Both the position numbers and the translations under genes were made by a program. Shown in pieces: positions 52,491 to 60,722 of a DNA stretch of 64,000 nt (position 1 is its first letter; every line of letters begins with the position of its first letter). The notes below the pieces were generated by a model that saw only the letters and a list, made by a program, of their open reading frames with translations, did not search any database and was not told where the DNA came from. Source of the DNA: Psychrobacillus faecigallinarum (GTDB taxonomy: Bacteria; Bacillota; Bacilli; Bacillales_A; Planococcaceae); assembly GCF_014836595.1 (NCBI RefSeq), contig NZ_JACSQO010000005.1, positions 1 to 64,000 of the forward strand. Direction: 5' to 3'.

Positions 52491-52955
52491 TTACACCGCA
52501 TTTGCTTGATTGATAGAATGAATGACTCCGGCATGAACCCCCTCATGCCAAACAATGAATTGGACAATTGCTTCTACTGTTTCCATGCTATGTAGATTTC
52601 CTATTTCTAACGTTTCAATTAAGTAATCCTGAAGATTAGGTGCTAAAAGGGCCAGTATACGGTCTAGCTGGTCTTTTAAACTAACTATTAGTTCTTCCTT
52701 TGAAGGTGGGACCTCCTGCCATTCATCCGGATCTGTCCCTGGAGCAAAAAATTGTATCCATTCGGGATGAACAATACTGTAGGTTGGAATTGCTTTTTGA
52801 ACCAATATTTCCATTTGTACATAGATGTGGCCTACGTTCCATCGAACGGTGTTGGAGAATCCTTTAGGCTTTATATCCCACATATCTTCCTTGCACTGTT
52901 TGATCCTTCCTAGTGTATAGATTCTCGCAAAGTTAAGTTGGTATAAAGATTCCAT
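52491..52955 (-). CDS. DinB-family protein
   Basis: A 154-residue four-helix DinB/YfiT-fold protein. Probable metal ligands: His in RWNVGHIYVQ, His-x-x-x-His in FIVWHEGVHAGVI. DinB-fold proteins act as thiol-dependent transferases with diverse substrates. ATG 52955 follows GAGGTGGGA. It is first of a two-gene unit. Confidence 0.8.
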   Translation of the reverse strand: MESLYQLNFARIYTLGRIKQCKEDMWDIKPKGFSNTVRWNVGHIYVQMEILVQKAIPTYSIVHPEWIQFFAPGTDPDEWQEVPPSKEELIVSLKDQLDRILALLAPNLQDYLIETLEIGNLHSMETVEAIVQFIVWHEGVHAGVIHSINQANAV

Positions 52956-53061
52956 GACTTCCCACCTCTTTTTAATTTGAGTATATCATTTATGGGAAAA
53001 TTCTGTCTCCTACTACTTGTTTTATATTTTACTAGGTGGTATCTTTTACAAGAAAGGAGAG

Positions 53062-54000
53062 ATTAATATAGACCAACCACGAAGTATTCCTAAAACAATC
53101 GAAGTTTACAAGCGTTCCATTCATCGTCTTTCTATTCAACATCCACTAATACCGCACATAGAAAATCGGATTTACAGTCTTAAAGCTGGTTATGCTGGTG
53201 AGACTTACGTTGATAATTTTTTAAAACAGAGCCCCTTTTCTAAGCATTACTCAATTTTAAAAGACCTCCACTTTTCTATTTCTGATTCCATCTATCTTCA
53301 AATAGACACCATGATTCTTACCCCAAAGTATTTAGCAATCCTTGAAGTCAAAAATATTCGCGGGAAAATCTCCTTCCAAAGAAATCCCGAACAACTTATA
53401 CGAGAAATCGACGACCAAATCACTGCATTTAAATGTCCCGAGCAACAAGTAATACGCAATACCCAAAAGCTAGCTTTACTACTACATCCCCTAAAAATTC
53501 AAATTCCAATTAAATCTTTTATTGTATTTGCATCTACCAAAACTATAGTGGCACAACCTCCTAAACAAGTGAAAGCAGTTATGGGCTGCGATATTGCCAC
53601 CCACATCGATTCACTCAATGCACTCCCTGATGTCTTATCCATTACTAAATTTCAACAACTAATAAAATATCTAATGACAAATTCGACAGAGTTTATTCCG
53701 AAGCCTCTATCTCATAGCTATCCGTTGGAACTTACAGATATAAAACGAGGAACGCTATGTTCACAATGCTTTCAATTTGTAGAAGGTAATTGCCCTACTT
53801 GTGGAACAATAAAAAAAATAATGCAGCATCAAGCATTAGAGGACTGGTTTTATTTGTATAAAGAATCTATCTCTAACAAAGAGTGTGTGGACTTCCTGAA
53901 TCTTAAAGATAAGCATATGGCGTCATACTTAATGAAGACCTCTAGATTATATCCGGTAAACAACACGAGAAGCAGATATTATGTAATCCAAAAAAGATAA
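53062..54000 (+). CDS. NERD-domain protein with C-terminal zinc ribbon; non-canonical start
   Basis: About 312 residues: a nuclease-related domain near 40-150 (KAGYAGETYVDNFL, LQIDTMILTPKYLAILEVKN with the restriction-enzyme-type D...ExK motif, given in part) and a zinc ribbon CSQCFQFVEGNCPTCG near 245-260. The family likely processes DNA. The start is odd: a strong AAAGGAG at 53053-53059 is followed in frame by ATT (53062) and ATA (53068), not ATG; family members start about here. An upstream TTG at 53017 has no ribosome site. ATT/ATA initiation or a mutated start are both possible. Confidence 0.75.
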   Translation: MNIDQPRSIPKTIEVYKRSIHRLSIQHPLIPHIENRIYSLKAGYAGETYVDNFLKQSPFSKHYSILKDLHFSISDSIYLQIDTMILTPKYLAILEVKNIRGKISFQRNPEQLIREIDDQITAFKCPEQQVIRNTQKLALLLHPLKIQIPIKSFIVFASTKTIVAQPPKQVKAVMGCDIATHIDSLNALPDVLSITKFQQLIKYLMTNSTEFIPKPLSHSYPLELTDIKRGTLCSQCFQFVEGNCPTCGTIKKIMQHQALEDWFYLYKESISNKECVDFLNLKDKHMASYLMKTSRLYPVNNTRSRYYVIQKR

Positions 54001-54084
54001 ATGCCACTGTCTCTGAATAATACATATGTTTACAGAGTGTGGTTGGATTAGGGTCTCATTTCCAATTCCTATTCCTTCTCTCGA

Positions 54085-54305
54085 GATGGTTTTACGACAA
54101 TCCGGAGCTCCTTTACTACAATTAAGCTCTACTTTACGACAATTACACGCTACTTTACTACAATGCATTTCCTGCTCCTTACTTCGAGACAGTTTTACGA
54201 CAATCCGGAGCTCCTTTACTACAATCAAGCTCTACTTTACGACAATTACACGCTACTTTACTACAATTACACGCTACTTTACTACAATGCACTTCCTGCT
54301 CCTTA
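54085..54305. repeat. Array of 21-bp tandem repeats
   Basis: About nine units of the pattern TTTAC(G/T)ACAAT followed by a 10-base variable tail that often ends GCTAC or GCTCC. The units come as three, a spacer of about 20 bases with CATTTCCTGCTCCTTACTTC, then the same block again with an extra unit. So a block of about 110 bp was duplicated on top of the 21-bp periodicity. It fills the 356-bp gap between the NERD gene and a kinase gene. Open frames across it give repetitive peptides and are not genes. Confidence 0.85.
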
Positions 54306-54315
54306 ATTTCATACT

Positions 54316-54346
54316 AAAAACCCCCTCCACAAAAGGAGGGGGGTTA
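54316..54346 (-). terminator. Terminator of the second two-component operon
   Basis: AACCCCCTCC and GGAGGGGGGTT form a GC-rich stem; on the minus strand it is followed by TTTTTAG. It is 12 bases below the kinase stop. Confidence 0.88.
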
Positions 54347-54356
54347 CATTTTCTAA

Positions 54357-56561
54357 CTAGATTGTTTGTATTTTCACCGTAACTTTAAACAAGTCTCCGT
54401 CTACTTCCATTCTTAGAATTCCGCCATGTAGGTCTACGATGGATTGTGCAATAGCAAGCCCTAGACCAGAGCCGTCTGTATGACGAGATGTGTCGGCGCG
54501 CTTAAATCTCTCAGTAAGTTCTGCCACATCATCACCTAGCTCATATTTAGCTATATTTTTAATAACAAACACCGCGTATCCATCCACCTGATCTAAATTT
54601 ATATAGACCCGTGTGTTAGGTAGGGAGTACTTCAACGTATTAATAATAAGGTTGTCTAGAACTCTCCACCATTTCTGACCATCTACGTAGGACATGATCG
54701 GTTTTGTGCCGATAGTTACTCGGTAATCGAGACCTGATTTATCAATATCCTCCTGGTGCTCGGCAACTGCCTGTTGCAAAAGCTGGGTTAAATCTACCTT
54801 ACGTTTGTCTAATTCAATATTTCCTGTAGCCATTTTGGATACTTCAAATAGATCCTCTATCAATGTTTTTAAACGTAATGACTTTTTGTCTAAAATCGCT
54901 ATATAAGAAGCTCGCTCTTCCTCCGTAATATCGGGATTTTTCAATAGGTCAGTGTACGTAATAATAGAAGTTAAAGGTGTACGCAAATCATGGCTGACAT
55001 TTGTGATTAGCTCGGTCTTCAATCGTTCACTCTTCACCTGCTCTGTTTGAGAGGATTGCACACGACCTCTTAGCTCATTAACATTAGCTGCAAGCTCTGC
55101 TATTGGTGATTTGCCTTTTACTTTTATTTCCGTTCCATTGTTACCTTTAACCATCTCTTCTGTCTTTCCTATTATCCTGTTCAAGTAAGCCATCCGAGAA
55201 GTTAAAATACCCAATACCGGAATACCGATAAATAATGTAGCTGGAATCCAAACTAAAATTAACTCCCAAAACTGAAAGGTTAACATTGTTCCAAATCCCC
55301 AGAAGAAAATCACTACTAACAGAATAATCGTTTGTACCCCAATAGAACGTCTCAGGAAGAAACCTTCTAATGAATTAATCCAACTTACTGTTAAGCTATT
55401 TTTCCAATCTGCTGTATTAAATGAATTTTTCAGCCATGGCAATTGATATAAGGTTAATGCCGTTAATATAACTGCTGCAATAAAACTACCAATTGGAATG
55501 TCATATCCGCCATAATAAAAGATTGATAGCATTGCTTCCTTAGAAAATAGGATTGCTAGATAAGCACTAACGAAAACTAACACAAAACGAACATCAATTG
55601 GTAAACTCTGAAATTTTTCTCGCCCAGGCTCAAATTGGAATGTATCTCGATTCTTCCTCCATAAGGAAACAAACAATATTGCTGAAAGAGCCCCTATAAC
55701 AATGACTCCGTAGAATATTAGCTGTTGTGTTTTAAAGTAATTGTATTGATCAGCTCTATTTCCACTTAGCATACTTGCTTCAGATATGGCAATTGTGCCT
55801 TCAAAACGAGAATACTGATCTCCAATGGCATCTCTCAGATCCCACTCTTCACCATCATAATAATTACGTTCCATTTCTGCTAAATCATAAACGTTACTTT
55901 TCTTTAAATATCCATTATCACTAGAGAACACTTTCTTAAATGCATTTTTCTTCCCAATATCACCATTGGTAAATACTTCGCCTGTTTCTATATTTTTTAA
56001 TTCGTAGTTAAAATCATCTCTTTCAATGAGAAATCTATTCTTGGCCTTAGTTAAGTTTCGAAAGTAAGCATCCACTTCTTCTTCTTTTTCTCTTCGAATC
56101 TTATCTTCTACATATTCGTCGCTTTCAAAGTTCTTTCTAATATCGGCAATCTTTGCATCACGTTCTGCTATTATACCTTCTTTTAGTGAGGTTTCCTCGG
56201 GTTGCTCCTGTGCCGCACCATCAATTGAGGTTTCCTCTGTTTTTGTGGAATTTATTCTTTCCTCATAATTTTGCTCAATTGAATAAATTTGCTCCTCTAA
56301 ATTTCCAAAACGATTACGATACTCTTCAATTTCACTAGAGGACACTGTTATACTTTTCTTCACTTCTTCTATATCTGGAACGGCCAATACTAATGGGACT
56401 AGTGCAGATTCATATTCACTTAACTCTTGTTGAAAATCATAACTATCAAAATAAGAAGTACCAACGTACTCTTTAGCTTTATTTGTGAGAGTGTATAGAG
56501 CACCAATTGCTATTACTGCTAACACACTCAATATAACTACTTTTCCTAGCGGACGTTTCAT
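54357..56561 (-). CDS. Large membrane sensor histidine kinase
   Basis: A 734-residue kinase: an N-terminal helix (VVILSVLAVIAIGALYTL), an extracellular region of about 240 residues with Glu/Lys-rich coiled coil, six to seven further membrane helices (residues 270-470), a HAMP-like linker, phospho-acceptor NVSHDLRTPLTSIITYTDLL (His near 515), and ATPase motifs NLIINTLKYS and GSGLGLAIAQ. The VDGYAVFVIKNIAKYE stretch replaces the normal D-x-G-x-G box, as in a VanS-like or pseudo-G1 variant. It partners the response regulator and is separated from it by a small membrane protein gene. Confidence 0.9.
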   Translation of the reverse strand: MKRPLGKVVILSVLAVIAIGALYTLTNKAKEYVGTSYFDSYDFQQELSEYESALVPLVLAVPDIEEVKKSITVSSSEIEEYRNRFGNLEEQIYSIEQNYEERINSTKTEETSIDGAAQEQPEETSLKEGIIAERDAKIADIRKNFESDEYVEDKIRREKEEEVDAYFRNLTKAKNRFLIERDDFNYELKNIETGEVFTNGDIGKKNAFKKVFSSDNGYLKKSNVYDLAEMERNYYDGEEWDLRDAIGDQYSRFEGTIAISEASMLSGNRADQYNYFKTQQLIFYGVIVIGALSAILFVSLWRKNRDTFQFEPGREKFQSLPIDVRFVLVFVSAYLAILFSKEAMLSIFYYGGYDIPIGSFIAAVILTALTLYQLPWLKNSFNTADWKNSLTVSWINSLEGFFLRRSIGVQTIILLVVIFFWGFGTMLTFQFWELILVWIPATLFIGIPVLGILTSRMAYLNRIIGKTEEMVKGNNGTEIKVKGKSPIAELAANVNELRGRVQSSQTEQVKSERLKTELITNVSHDLRTPLTSIITYTDLLKNPDITEEERASYIAILDKKSLRLKTLIEDLFEVSKMATGNIELDKRKVDLTQLLQQAVAEHQEDIDKSGLDYRVTIGTKPIMSYVDGQKWWRVLDNLIINTLKYSLPNTRVYINLDQVDGYAVFVIKNIAKYELGDDVAELTERFKRADTSRHTDGSGLGLAIAQSIVDLHGGILRMEVDGDLFKVTVKIQTI

Positions 56562-56722
56562 CTTGCTCCCCCTTTCATTAATTCAATTACTTCGGTAAAT
56601 GTTCTACTAATATCCATGATGGGAATTAGGTGAATTGTGCAATAAAATAAGCAAAGTGCACCGCATAAAATAGCAGTTATAGAAAATATCAGACTCCATT
56701 TACTTGTCGATTTTATAGCCAA
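56558..56722 (-). CDS. Small (54-residue) membrane protein between regulator and kinase
   Basis: An unlisted frame starting TTG at 56722 and ending TGA at 56558. It begins inside the last codons of the response regulator gene and its stop overlaps the kinase start as ATGA. Product: AIKSTSKWSLIFSIT, then AILCGALCLFYCTIHLIPI (one membrane helix with three Cys), then MDISRTFTEVIELMKGGAR. GTGGGGAG and AAGGTGG lie upstream of the TTG. Without this gene there would be an unexplained 138-base gap in a tightly coupled operon. It may tune the kinase. Unknown family. Confidence 0.6.
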   Translation of the reverse strand: MAIKSTSKWSLIFSITAILCGALCLFYCTIHLIPIMDISRTFTEVIELMKGGAR

Positions 56723-57392
56723 CTCCCCACACCACCTTTAAATATCTTGGGTTTTTAGGATCCGTCTCAATTTTTTCACGTATTTTTCGAATATGAACGG
56801 CTACGATATTTTCTGCGTTATAAGCTGGTTCGTTCCATACTCTCTCATAAATCTCATTAATAGAAAAAACTCGACCTGCATTAATCATCAGCAATTCTGT
56901 AATCTTATACTCAATAGGTGTAAGCTTAACTGCTTCGCCTTCCACGGAGAGCTCCTTTGCTTCCTGATTTAATATAAGTCCATCTACCTCTACTGTTGCT
57001 TGTTTCCCTTGATATGTCCCAAGCTTTGTATACCTTCTTAGTTGAGACTTCACTCGAGCTACAAGCTCCATTGGGTGAAAGGGCTTCGTCACGTAATCAT
57101 CCGCTCCAACAGACAAGCCATGAATCTTGTCTGAATCCTCGGCTTTAGCGCTTAACATAATAATAGGTATATTTCTCTGCTCTCTTATTTTAAACGTAGC
57201 AGAAATCCCATCCATTTGAGGCATCATAATGTCTAGTACAATGACATGAACCTCGTTTTCCTCCAACAGCTCCAGTGCCTCTAATCCATTTCCCGCCTTC
57301 AATACACGGTAGCCTTCATTTTTTAAATATATTTCTATTCCATCTCGAATATCTTGATCATCGTCCGTCACTAGTACTGTAAACTCAGGCAT
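56700..57392 (-). CDS. OmpR-family response regulator
   Basis: A 230-residue regulator: receiver with VTDDDQDIRDG, Asp in VIVLDIMMPQMDG, Lys in YVTKPFHP, and a winged helix (VFSINEIYERVWNEPAYN, IVAVHIRKIREKIE). ATG 57392 follows GGAGGAGG at good spacing; the frame open to 57443 is longer than needed. First gene of a three-gene signalling operon. Confidence 0.92.
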   Translation of the reverse strand: MPEFTVLVTDDDQDIRDGIEIYLKNEGYRVLKAGNGLEALELLEENEVHVIVLDIMMPQMDGISATFKIREQRNIPIIMLSAKAEDSDKIHGLSVGADDYVTKPFHPMELVARVKSQLRRYTKLGTYQGKQATVEVDGLILNQEAKELSVEGEAVKLTPIEYKITELLMINAGRVFSINEIYERVWNEPAYNAENIVAVHIRKIREKIETDPKNPRYLKVVWGVGYKIDK

Positions 57393-57598
57393 CCTTATAC
57401 CTCCTCCGCATCGCTTTCTTATGTTTCTTATTGTAACCTTCATTTCTTAACATTCCAGCAGTATAATTCTGAAGAAAATCTTAAGAAATTTATATATTTA
57501 CTTGTATTTATTAAGTTGGTTTCATTGAATTTGTTGACTTTATAGTGTTTTACAGTATTCTAATGTTTATTTTATAGACGTTATCAGCATTTCTAAAT

Positions 57599-57650
57599 GG
57601 GGTACAATTGGGGTACAAAGCAATTTCCTGTGGGGTACACTGGGGTACAA
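57599..57650. repeat. Four GGGGTACA repeats, candidate prophage attachment/arm region
   Basis: GGGGTACAA at 57599, 57610 and 57642 and GGGGTACAC at 57632: direct repeats 11, 22 and 10 bases apart, thus on one face of the helix. They stand between chromosomal genes and the phage-type genes on the right. Such clusters fit arm-type sites or an att region for a tyrosine recombinase. Confidence 0.45.
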
Positions 57651-57704
57651 ATTATTAAATTTAATTTTAATACATCGCTCTTGGATTAAATTATACTTTT
57701 CTGT

Positions 57705-57746
57705 ACAAAAAATACCACCAACCATTTTCACTGGTTGATGGTATTC
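57705..57746 (-). terminator. Terminator near the probable prophage edge
   Basis: AATACCACCAACC and GGTTGATGGTATT form a 13-bp stem with one mismatch (57711-57745); minus strand continues TTTTTTG. Confidence 0.8.
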
Positions 57747-57831
57747 TTTGTTATGAATTTAATCATCCTCAATTCTTTGCATTATTATCTTTTTCTACAA
57801 TTCTTCCACTTTCTTCCCACTGGTACTTACC

Positions 57832-58122
57832 TTATTCCCCCATTATATCCCGCAACTTTTGTAACTGATAAATCACTGCATCTAAACTTTCAATCATATT
57901 AAAAATAAACGTAACAGGAGCATCGTTTATTCCAATTCCTTTTATGTCAGTTTTAAAATTTTCTCCTATCGGCCTTGGCTCAATTTCAGTAAACTGAACA
58001 ACTCCAGATTCTGTTATTGATTTATTAAAGAAATAATTAAGTGAAAAAGTTGATAGAATCGGAAACAAAGTAGAAAACTTATTCGATTGTAAAAAGCACG
58101 GATCTGAGGCTGAGGTATTCAT
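57832..58122 (-). CDS. Hypothetical protein, possibly a 3' gene remnant
   Basis: A 96-residue frame. The C-terminal half (FKTDIKGIGINDAPVTFIF then NMIESLDAVIYQLQKLRD) looks like a real protein with an amphipathic helix, but the N-terminus is low-complexity and ATG 58122 has no ribosome site, with a stop three codons before it. It may be the tail of a gene cut by recombination at the prophage edge. No family recognised. Confidence 0.4.
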   Translation of the reverse strand: MNTSASDPCFLQSNKFSTLFPILSTFSLNYFFNKSITESGVVQFTEIEPRPIGENFKTDIKGIGINDAPVTFIFNMIESLDAVIYQLQKLRDIMGE

Positions 58123-58321
58123 TACTGAGGGTCATTCGGCTTTAGGCTAGGCTCAATTGTCTTAGCTAGGAATGCTAATATGTTGTTTAGAACTACTATG
58201 TACATTTAAAATCTATTCTATTTTTTGACTTTATATGTATGTAATATTAAACTGATAGAGAAAGAAAAATTAATGTAAATTAAATACCAAAAAGGGATTT
58301 AGTTTAAATGGAGGTTTATTT

Positions 58322-58573
58322 ATGAACGGAACTTTAAAGCCCTCTAAGCTTTTGAAAAAGAAAAAGTTTTTGATAACGCTCCTACTGTTTTTATTTTTGA
58401 CAGCGTGTAATGATGAAAATGAAAACTATGTTTTTTTTACCTCAAGTGAACATATAAATGATAGCCTGACTGAGTGTTTGGACGATCAAAAAGTAAAATA
58501 TAAAATTGATGAAGAGGAAAATTTGGTAGTTGAAGAAGACGATAGTGACAAAGCAATCGCCAAATGTTCGTAA
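58322..58573 (+). CDS. Small lipoprotein, possible prophage cargo
   Basis: An 83-residue lipoprotein: MNGTLKPSKLLKKKKF leader, hydrophobic LITLLLFLFLTAC with lipidation Cys near 29, then an acidic domain with VVEEDDSDKAIAKCS. GGAGG stands seven bases before ATG 58322. Single gene on the plus strand, opposite to the phage genes, with its own terminator. Unknown family. Position between the att candidate and lysis genes fits lysogenic cargo. Confidence 0.7.
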   Translation: MNGTLKPSKLLKKKKFLITLLLFLFLTACNDENENYVFFTSSEHINDSLTECLDDQKVKYKIDEEENLVVEEDDSDKAIAKCS

Positions 58574-58577
58574 AAAA

Positions 58578-58618
58578 AAGCTCTATGGAACCTATTATGG
58601 GTGTCCATAGAGTTTTTT
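58578..58618. terminator. Bidirectional terminator between lipoprotein and DUF6973 gene
   Basis: CTCTATGGA and TCCATAGAG form the stem (58581-58612) with A and T tracts on either side, so it can serve both converging genes. Confidence 0.85.
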
Positions 58619-58622
58619 ATTT

Positions 58623-59426
58623 TTATCTTACGTAATCAGAACTTTTTCCTGTGAAATTTACTCTTTGAGTTGAACTAGGCATATATTGTAAGTCTCCACT
58701 TTTATAAGCCTGATCTATAACATTTCTTACTGCTGTCACGCTACTTGAAGTCGAAACCCCCGCCTTTTGAGCTTTGAGTCTTCCTTGAGCATTATTATGC
58801 ATATCCATATTAAATTCCATAACAGGTTGATTTGTAGCTCCATTTTCATGAGCATTAGTCCACTTTTGTGTAAAAGTAACGTCATCTGTAAAACCAATCA
58901 TATTTATATTCCAAGCAGAATGACGGAAGGCATCAGTTTTATCGTTGTGACCGTTTCGTCCAAACTTATGAAGTGTATAGTCTTGTGCTTCTTTACCAGC
59001 AACACAAGCTTTAAATCCTTTTGTAGGATTGGCATTGAATAGACTTTGTTCTAATGAATTTAAATTACATTCTCCGCCTACTACTTTGTAAATGTAGTTT
59101 GTATCATTTGCATATGTTTGAAAATCTGGCGTGTCAGTATTTTTTTTCGGTTCGATTTGTAGGTCCTTGTTATTCCGGTTATACTTCTCAGCTAATTTTA
59201 AGAAATGAGCATCTATTTCTTCTTGAGAAAGATTAGGATTAGCTTTTTCAAACTCGATTATTTCTTGAAGTAAATAATCTTCATAACCATAATCAATTTT
59301 ACTTTGAACATCTACTTCTGGGTTAAGTGCTGAAGTAGAGGCTGAAGCTTGAACTGAAGGTAATACAAGTGAAATACTCATTCCGAATACTAGACCAAAG
59401 AACATTAGTGATTTTTTTGCTTTCAT
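58623..59426 (-). CDS. Secreted protein with DUF6973-like domain
   Basis: A 267-residue exported protein with signal peptide (KAKKSLMFFGLVFGMSISLV, cleavage near SASA) and no lipobox. Residues 45-90 are helical; the C-terminal domain has KTDAFRHSAWNINMIGF, AHENG and MDMHNNAQGRLKA, with conserved His/Asp/Glu residues that look like a metal or catalytic site, matching what I know as DUF6973. AGGAGATG precedes ATG 59426. It lies next to phage lysis genes and may be lysogenic cargo that acts outside the cell. Function unknown. Confidence 0.75.
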   Translation of the reverse strand: MKAKKSLMFFGLVFGMSISLVLPSVQASASTSALNPEVDVQSKIDYGYEDYLLQEIIEFEKANPNLSQEEIDAHFLKLAEKYNRNNKDLQIEPKKNTDTPDFQTYANDTNYIYKVVGGECNLNSLEQSLFNANPTKGFKACVAGKEAQDYTLHKFGRNGHNDKTDAFRHSAWNINMIGFTDDVTFTQKWTNAHENGATNQPVMEFNMDMHNNAQGRLKAQKAGVSTSSSVTAVRNVIDQAYKSGDLQYMPSSTQRVNFTGKSSDYVR

Positions 59427-59741
59427 TTTTTCATCTCCTAGTTTGTATTGACAGTACTTCCAAATAGTAACATTACTAGAAAAATTATACTACCCGTTAT
59501 TAGTGAAATGATTATATTGAATTAGTTTGTCTAAAATTCAAAAAACTTTACAAATATTAGGGAGGAGTTGAGGTAGGAGAATTTTAAAGTAAAAAAATTA
59601 TTTTTTAAAAAAATCGAAAATTAGGTACTTTGTCACTGAAATCGAAAGAAAAAATAAAGAGATATTACATTGATAACTGTCACATAATTCTATTTTATAG
59701 AAAACCAAGAAATAAGTATATCTAAAATTTGATATTCAAAG

Positions 59742-59774
59742 TAGACTGGCAAGCATGTTGCTAGTCTTTTTTTT
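59742..59774 (+). terminator. Orphan plus-strand terminator
   Basis: AGACTGGCAA and TTGCTAGTCT (10 pairs, one wobble) are followed by TTTTTTTT. No plus-strand gene precedes it within 1 kb, so it may end a small RNA or be a relic. Confidence 0.6.
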
Positions 59775-59919
59775 ATTTGTAGAAAAGCTGCTTACGTTTG
59801 GCCTTCAACTAGATATAATAATAAATAGAGATAAATTTACAATATTTGGGAGATTGTATAAATAAGAATAATCGGAGGAAGTACTTAGTTGGTCATGAAG
59901 ATTCAGATAAGAAATGGCA

Positions 59920-59953
59920 AAAAAAGCCCTACTACAATTAAGTAGCAGGGCTA
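59920..59953 (-). terminator. Terminator of the phage lysis operon
   Basis: AGCCCTACTAC and GTAGCAGGGCT form the stem (59925-59952) with one mismatch; on the minus strand TTTTTT follows. Confidence 0.85.
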
Positions 59954-59957
59954 ATTT

Positions 59958-60722
59958 TTACTTATTATTTAATCGTCCTAACATTGCTGTAGATGGAGTT
60001 TCATATTTGATATGTTCTGGCATTTTAGTCACCCACATACCCCCACCTACGTTATATTGACCTTCATGGTCGTCACGATACCCGTATACTCGATACTCTT
60101 CACCTGGATTCAATACACGTACCTCTACTAGCTTTCCGTCTTTTTCAGTCCACAGATTAATAGGCTTTAGGATTGTAATTTTGCCTATTTGACCTTTTTT
60201 AAGCTCCGTTTTCCCCCACATGATTTTATCAGTGTTCGTGACACCACCAACTGCCTTGTCAGGTATTTGCAGATTCTTGAGTCGTTTTCTCACATTGTCC
60301 ATATTAATCCCAGGACACGATGTTGCAGTACCAATAAACTCATTATGACCAAGCACATCTTCCACACTTAATCCAAAGTTTTGTAGAGCCAATAAACAAC
60401 GCTTTTCAAATGTTCTTTCTTGTGCTTCAGTGAAACTACCATTACCAACCACACAGATATGATAAGTTTCAGTATTGTGGTTGCCAATACCATTAGTCGG
60501 AAAGTATGGATCATAGCAAAGCTGAACAGTACCATCACGTAAAATGATTTCATGATAGCCGCCCTTAGTCCATCCTAAGCCCTTCCAACGATTGTTCCAA
60601 AAAGCAAAATAGTCACCACTCGTTGTTGCTGAATGATGACGCGCTATTTTTTTAATTTGATTAAGGTTTCTTCTAGTTTTGGATGGTGCAACTTTTTGGC
60701 GAAGGTCTATTATTTTGACCAT
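59958..60722 (-). CDS. Phage endolysin, N-acetylmuramoyl-L-alanine amidase
   Basis: A 254-residue amidase of the type 2/PGRP family: zinc ligands His in IARHHSATTS, His in VLGHNEFIG and Cys in ATSCPGINM. The first 165 residues are the catalytic domain; after a linker the C-terminal about 80 residues form an SH3-like wall-binding part (GQIGKITILKPINLWTEKDG, GGGMWVTKMPEHIKYE). No signal peptide, so it depends on the holin. ATG 60722 lies behind GGGAGG and overlaps the holin gene by 13 bases. Confidence 0.92.
   Translation of the reverse strand: MVKIIDLRQKVAPSKTRRNLNQIKKIARHHSATTSGDYFAFWNNRWKGLGWTKGGYHEIILRDGTVQLCYDPYFPTNGIGNHNTETYHICVVGNGSFTEAQERTFEKRCLLALQNFGLSVEDVLGHNEFIGTATSCPGINMDNVRKRLKNLQIPDKAVGGVTNTDKIMWGKTELKKGQIGKITILKPINLWTEKDGKLVEVRVLNPGEEYRVYGYRDDHEGQYNVGGGMWVTKMPEHIKYETPSTAMLGRLNNK

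Larger units (their letters stand above)
59427..59957. other. Non-coding stretch before the endolysin terminator
   Basis: About 530 AT-rich bases. It must hold the DUF6973 gene promoter (TATAAT near 59475-59480 on the minus strand, no clear -35) and contains one orphan plus-strand terminator hairpin (59742-59774). No ORF with a ribosome binding site was found. Confidence 0.55.

Noticed and set aside
54085..54305. CRISPR array
   Set aside because: The variable parts are 10 bases, too short for spacers, and units merge without proper repeat/spacer structure.
53947..54382. Cys-rich and Leu/Thr-rich repetitive reading frames on both strands
   Set aside because: They are translations of the 21-bp repeat array, which stays open in several frames because 21 is a multiple of three.
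57599..57650. Possible CRISPR-like direct repeats
   Set aside because: The repeats are only 8-9 bases with 1-13 base gaps and no cas genes are nearby.
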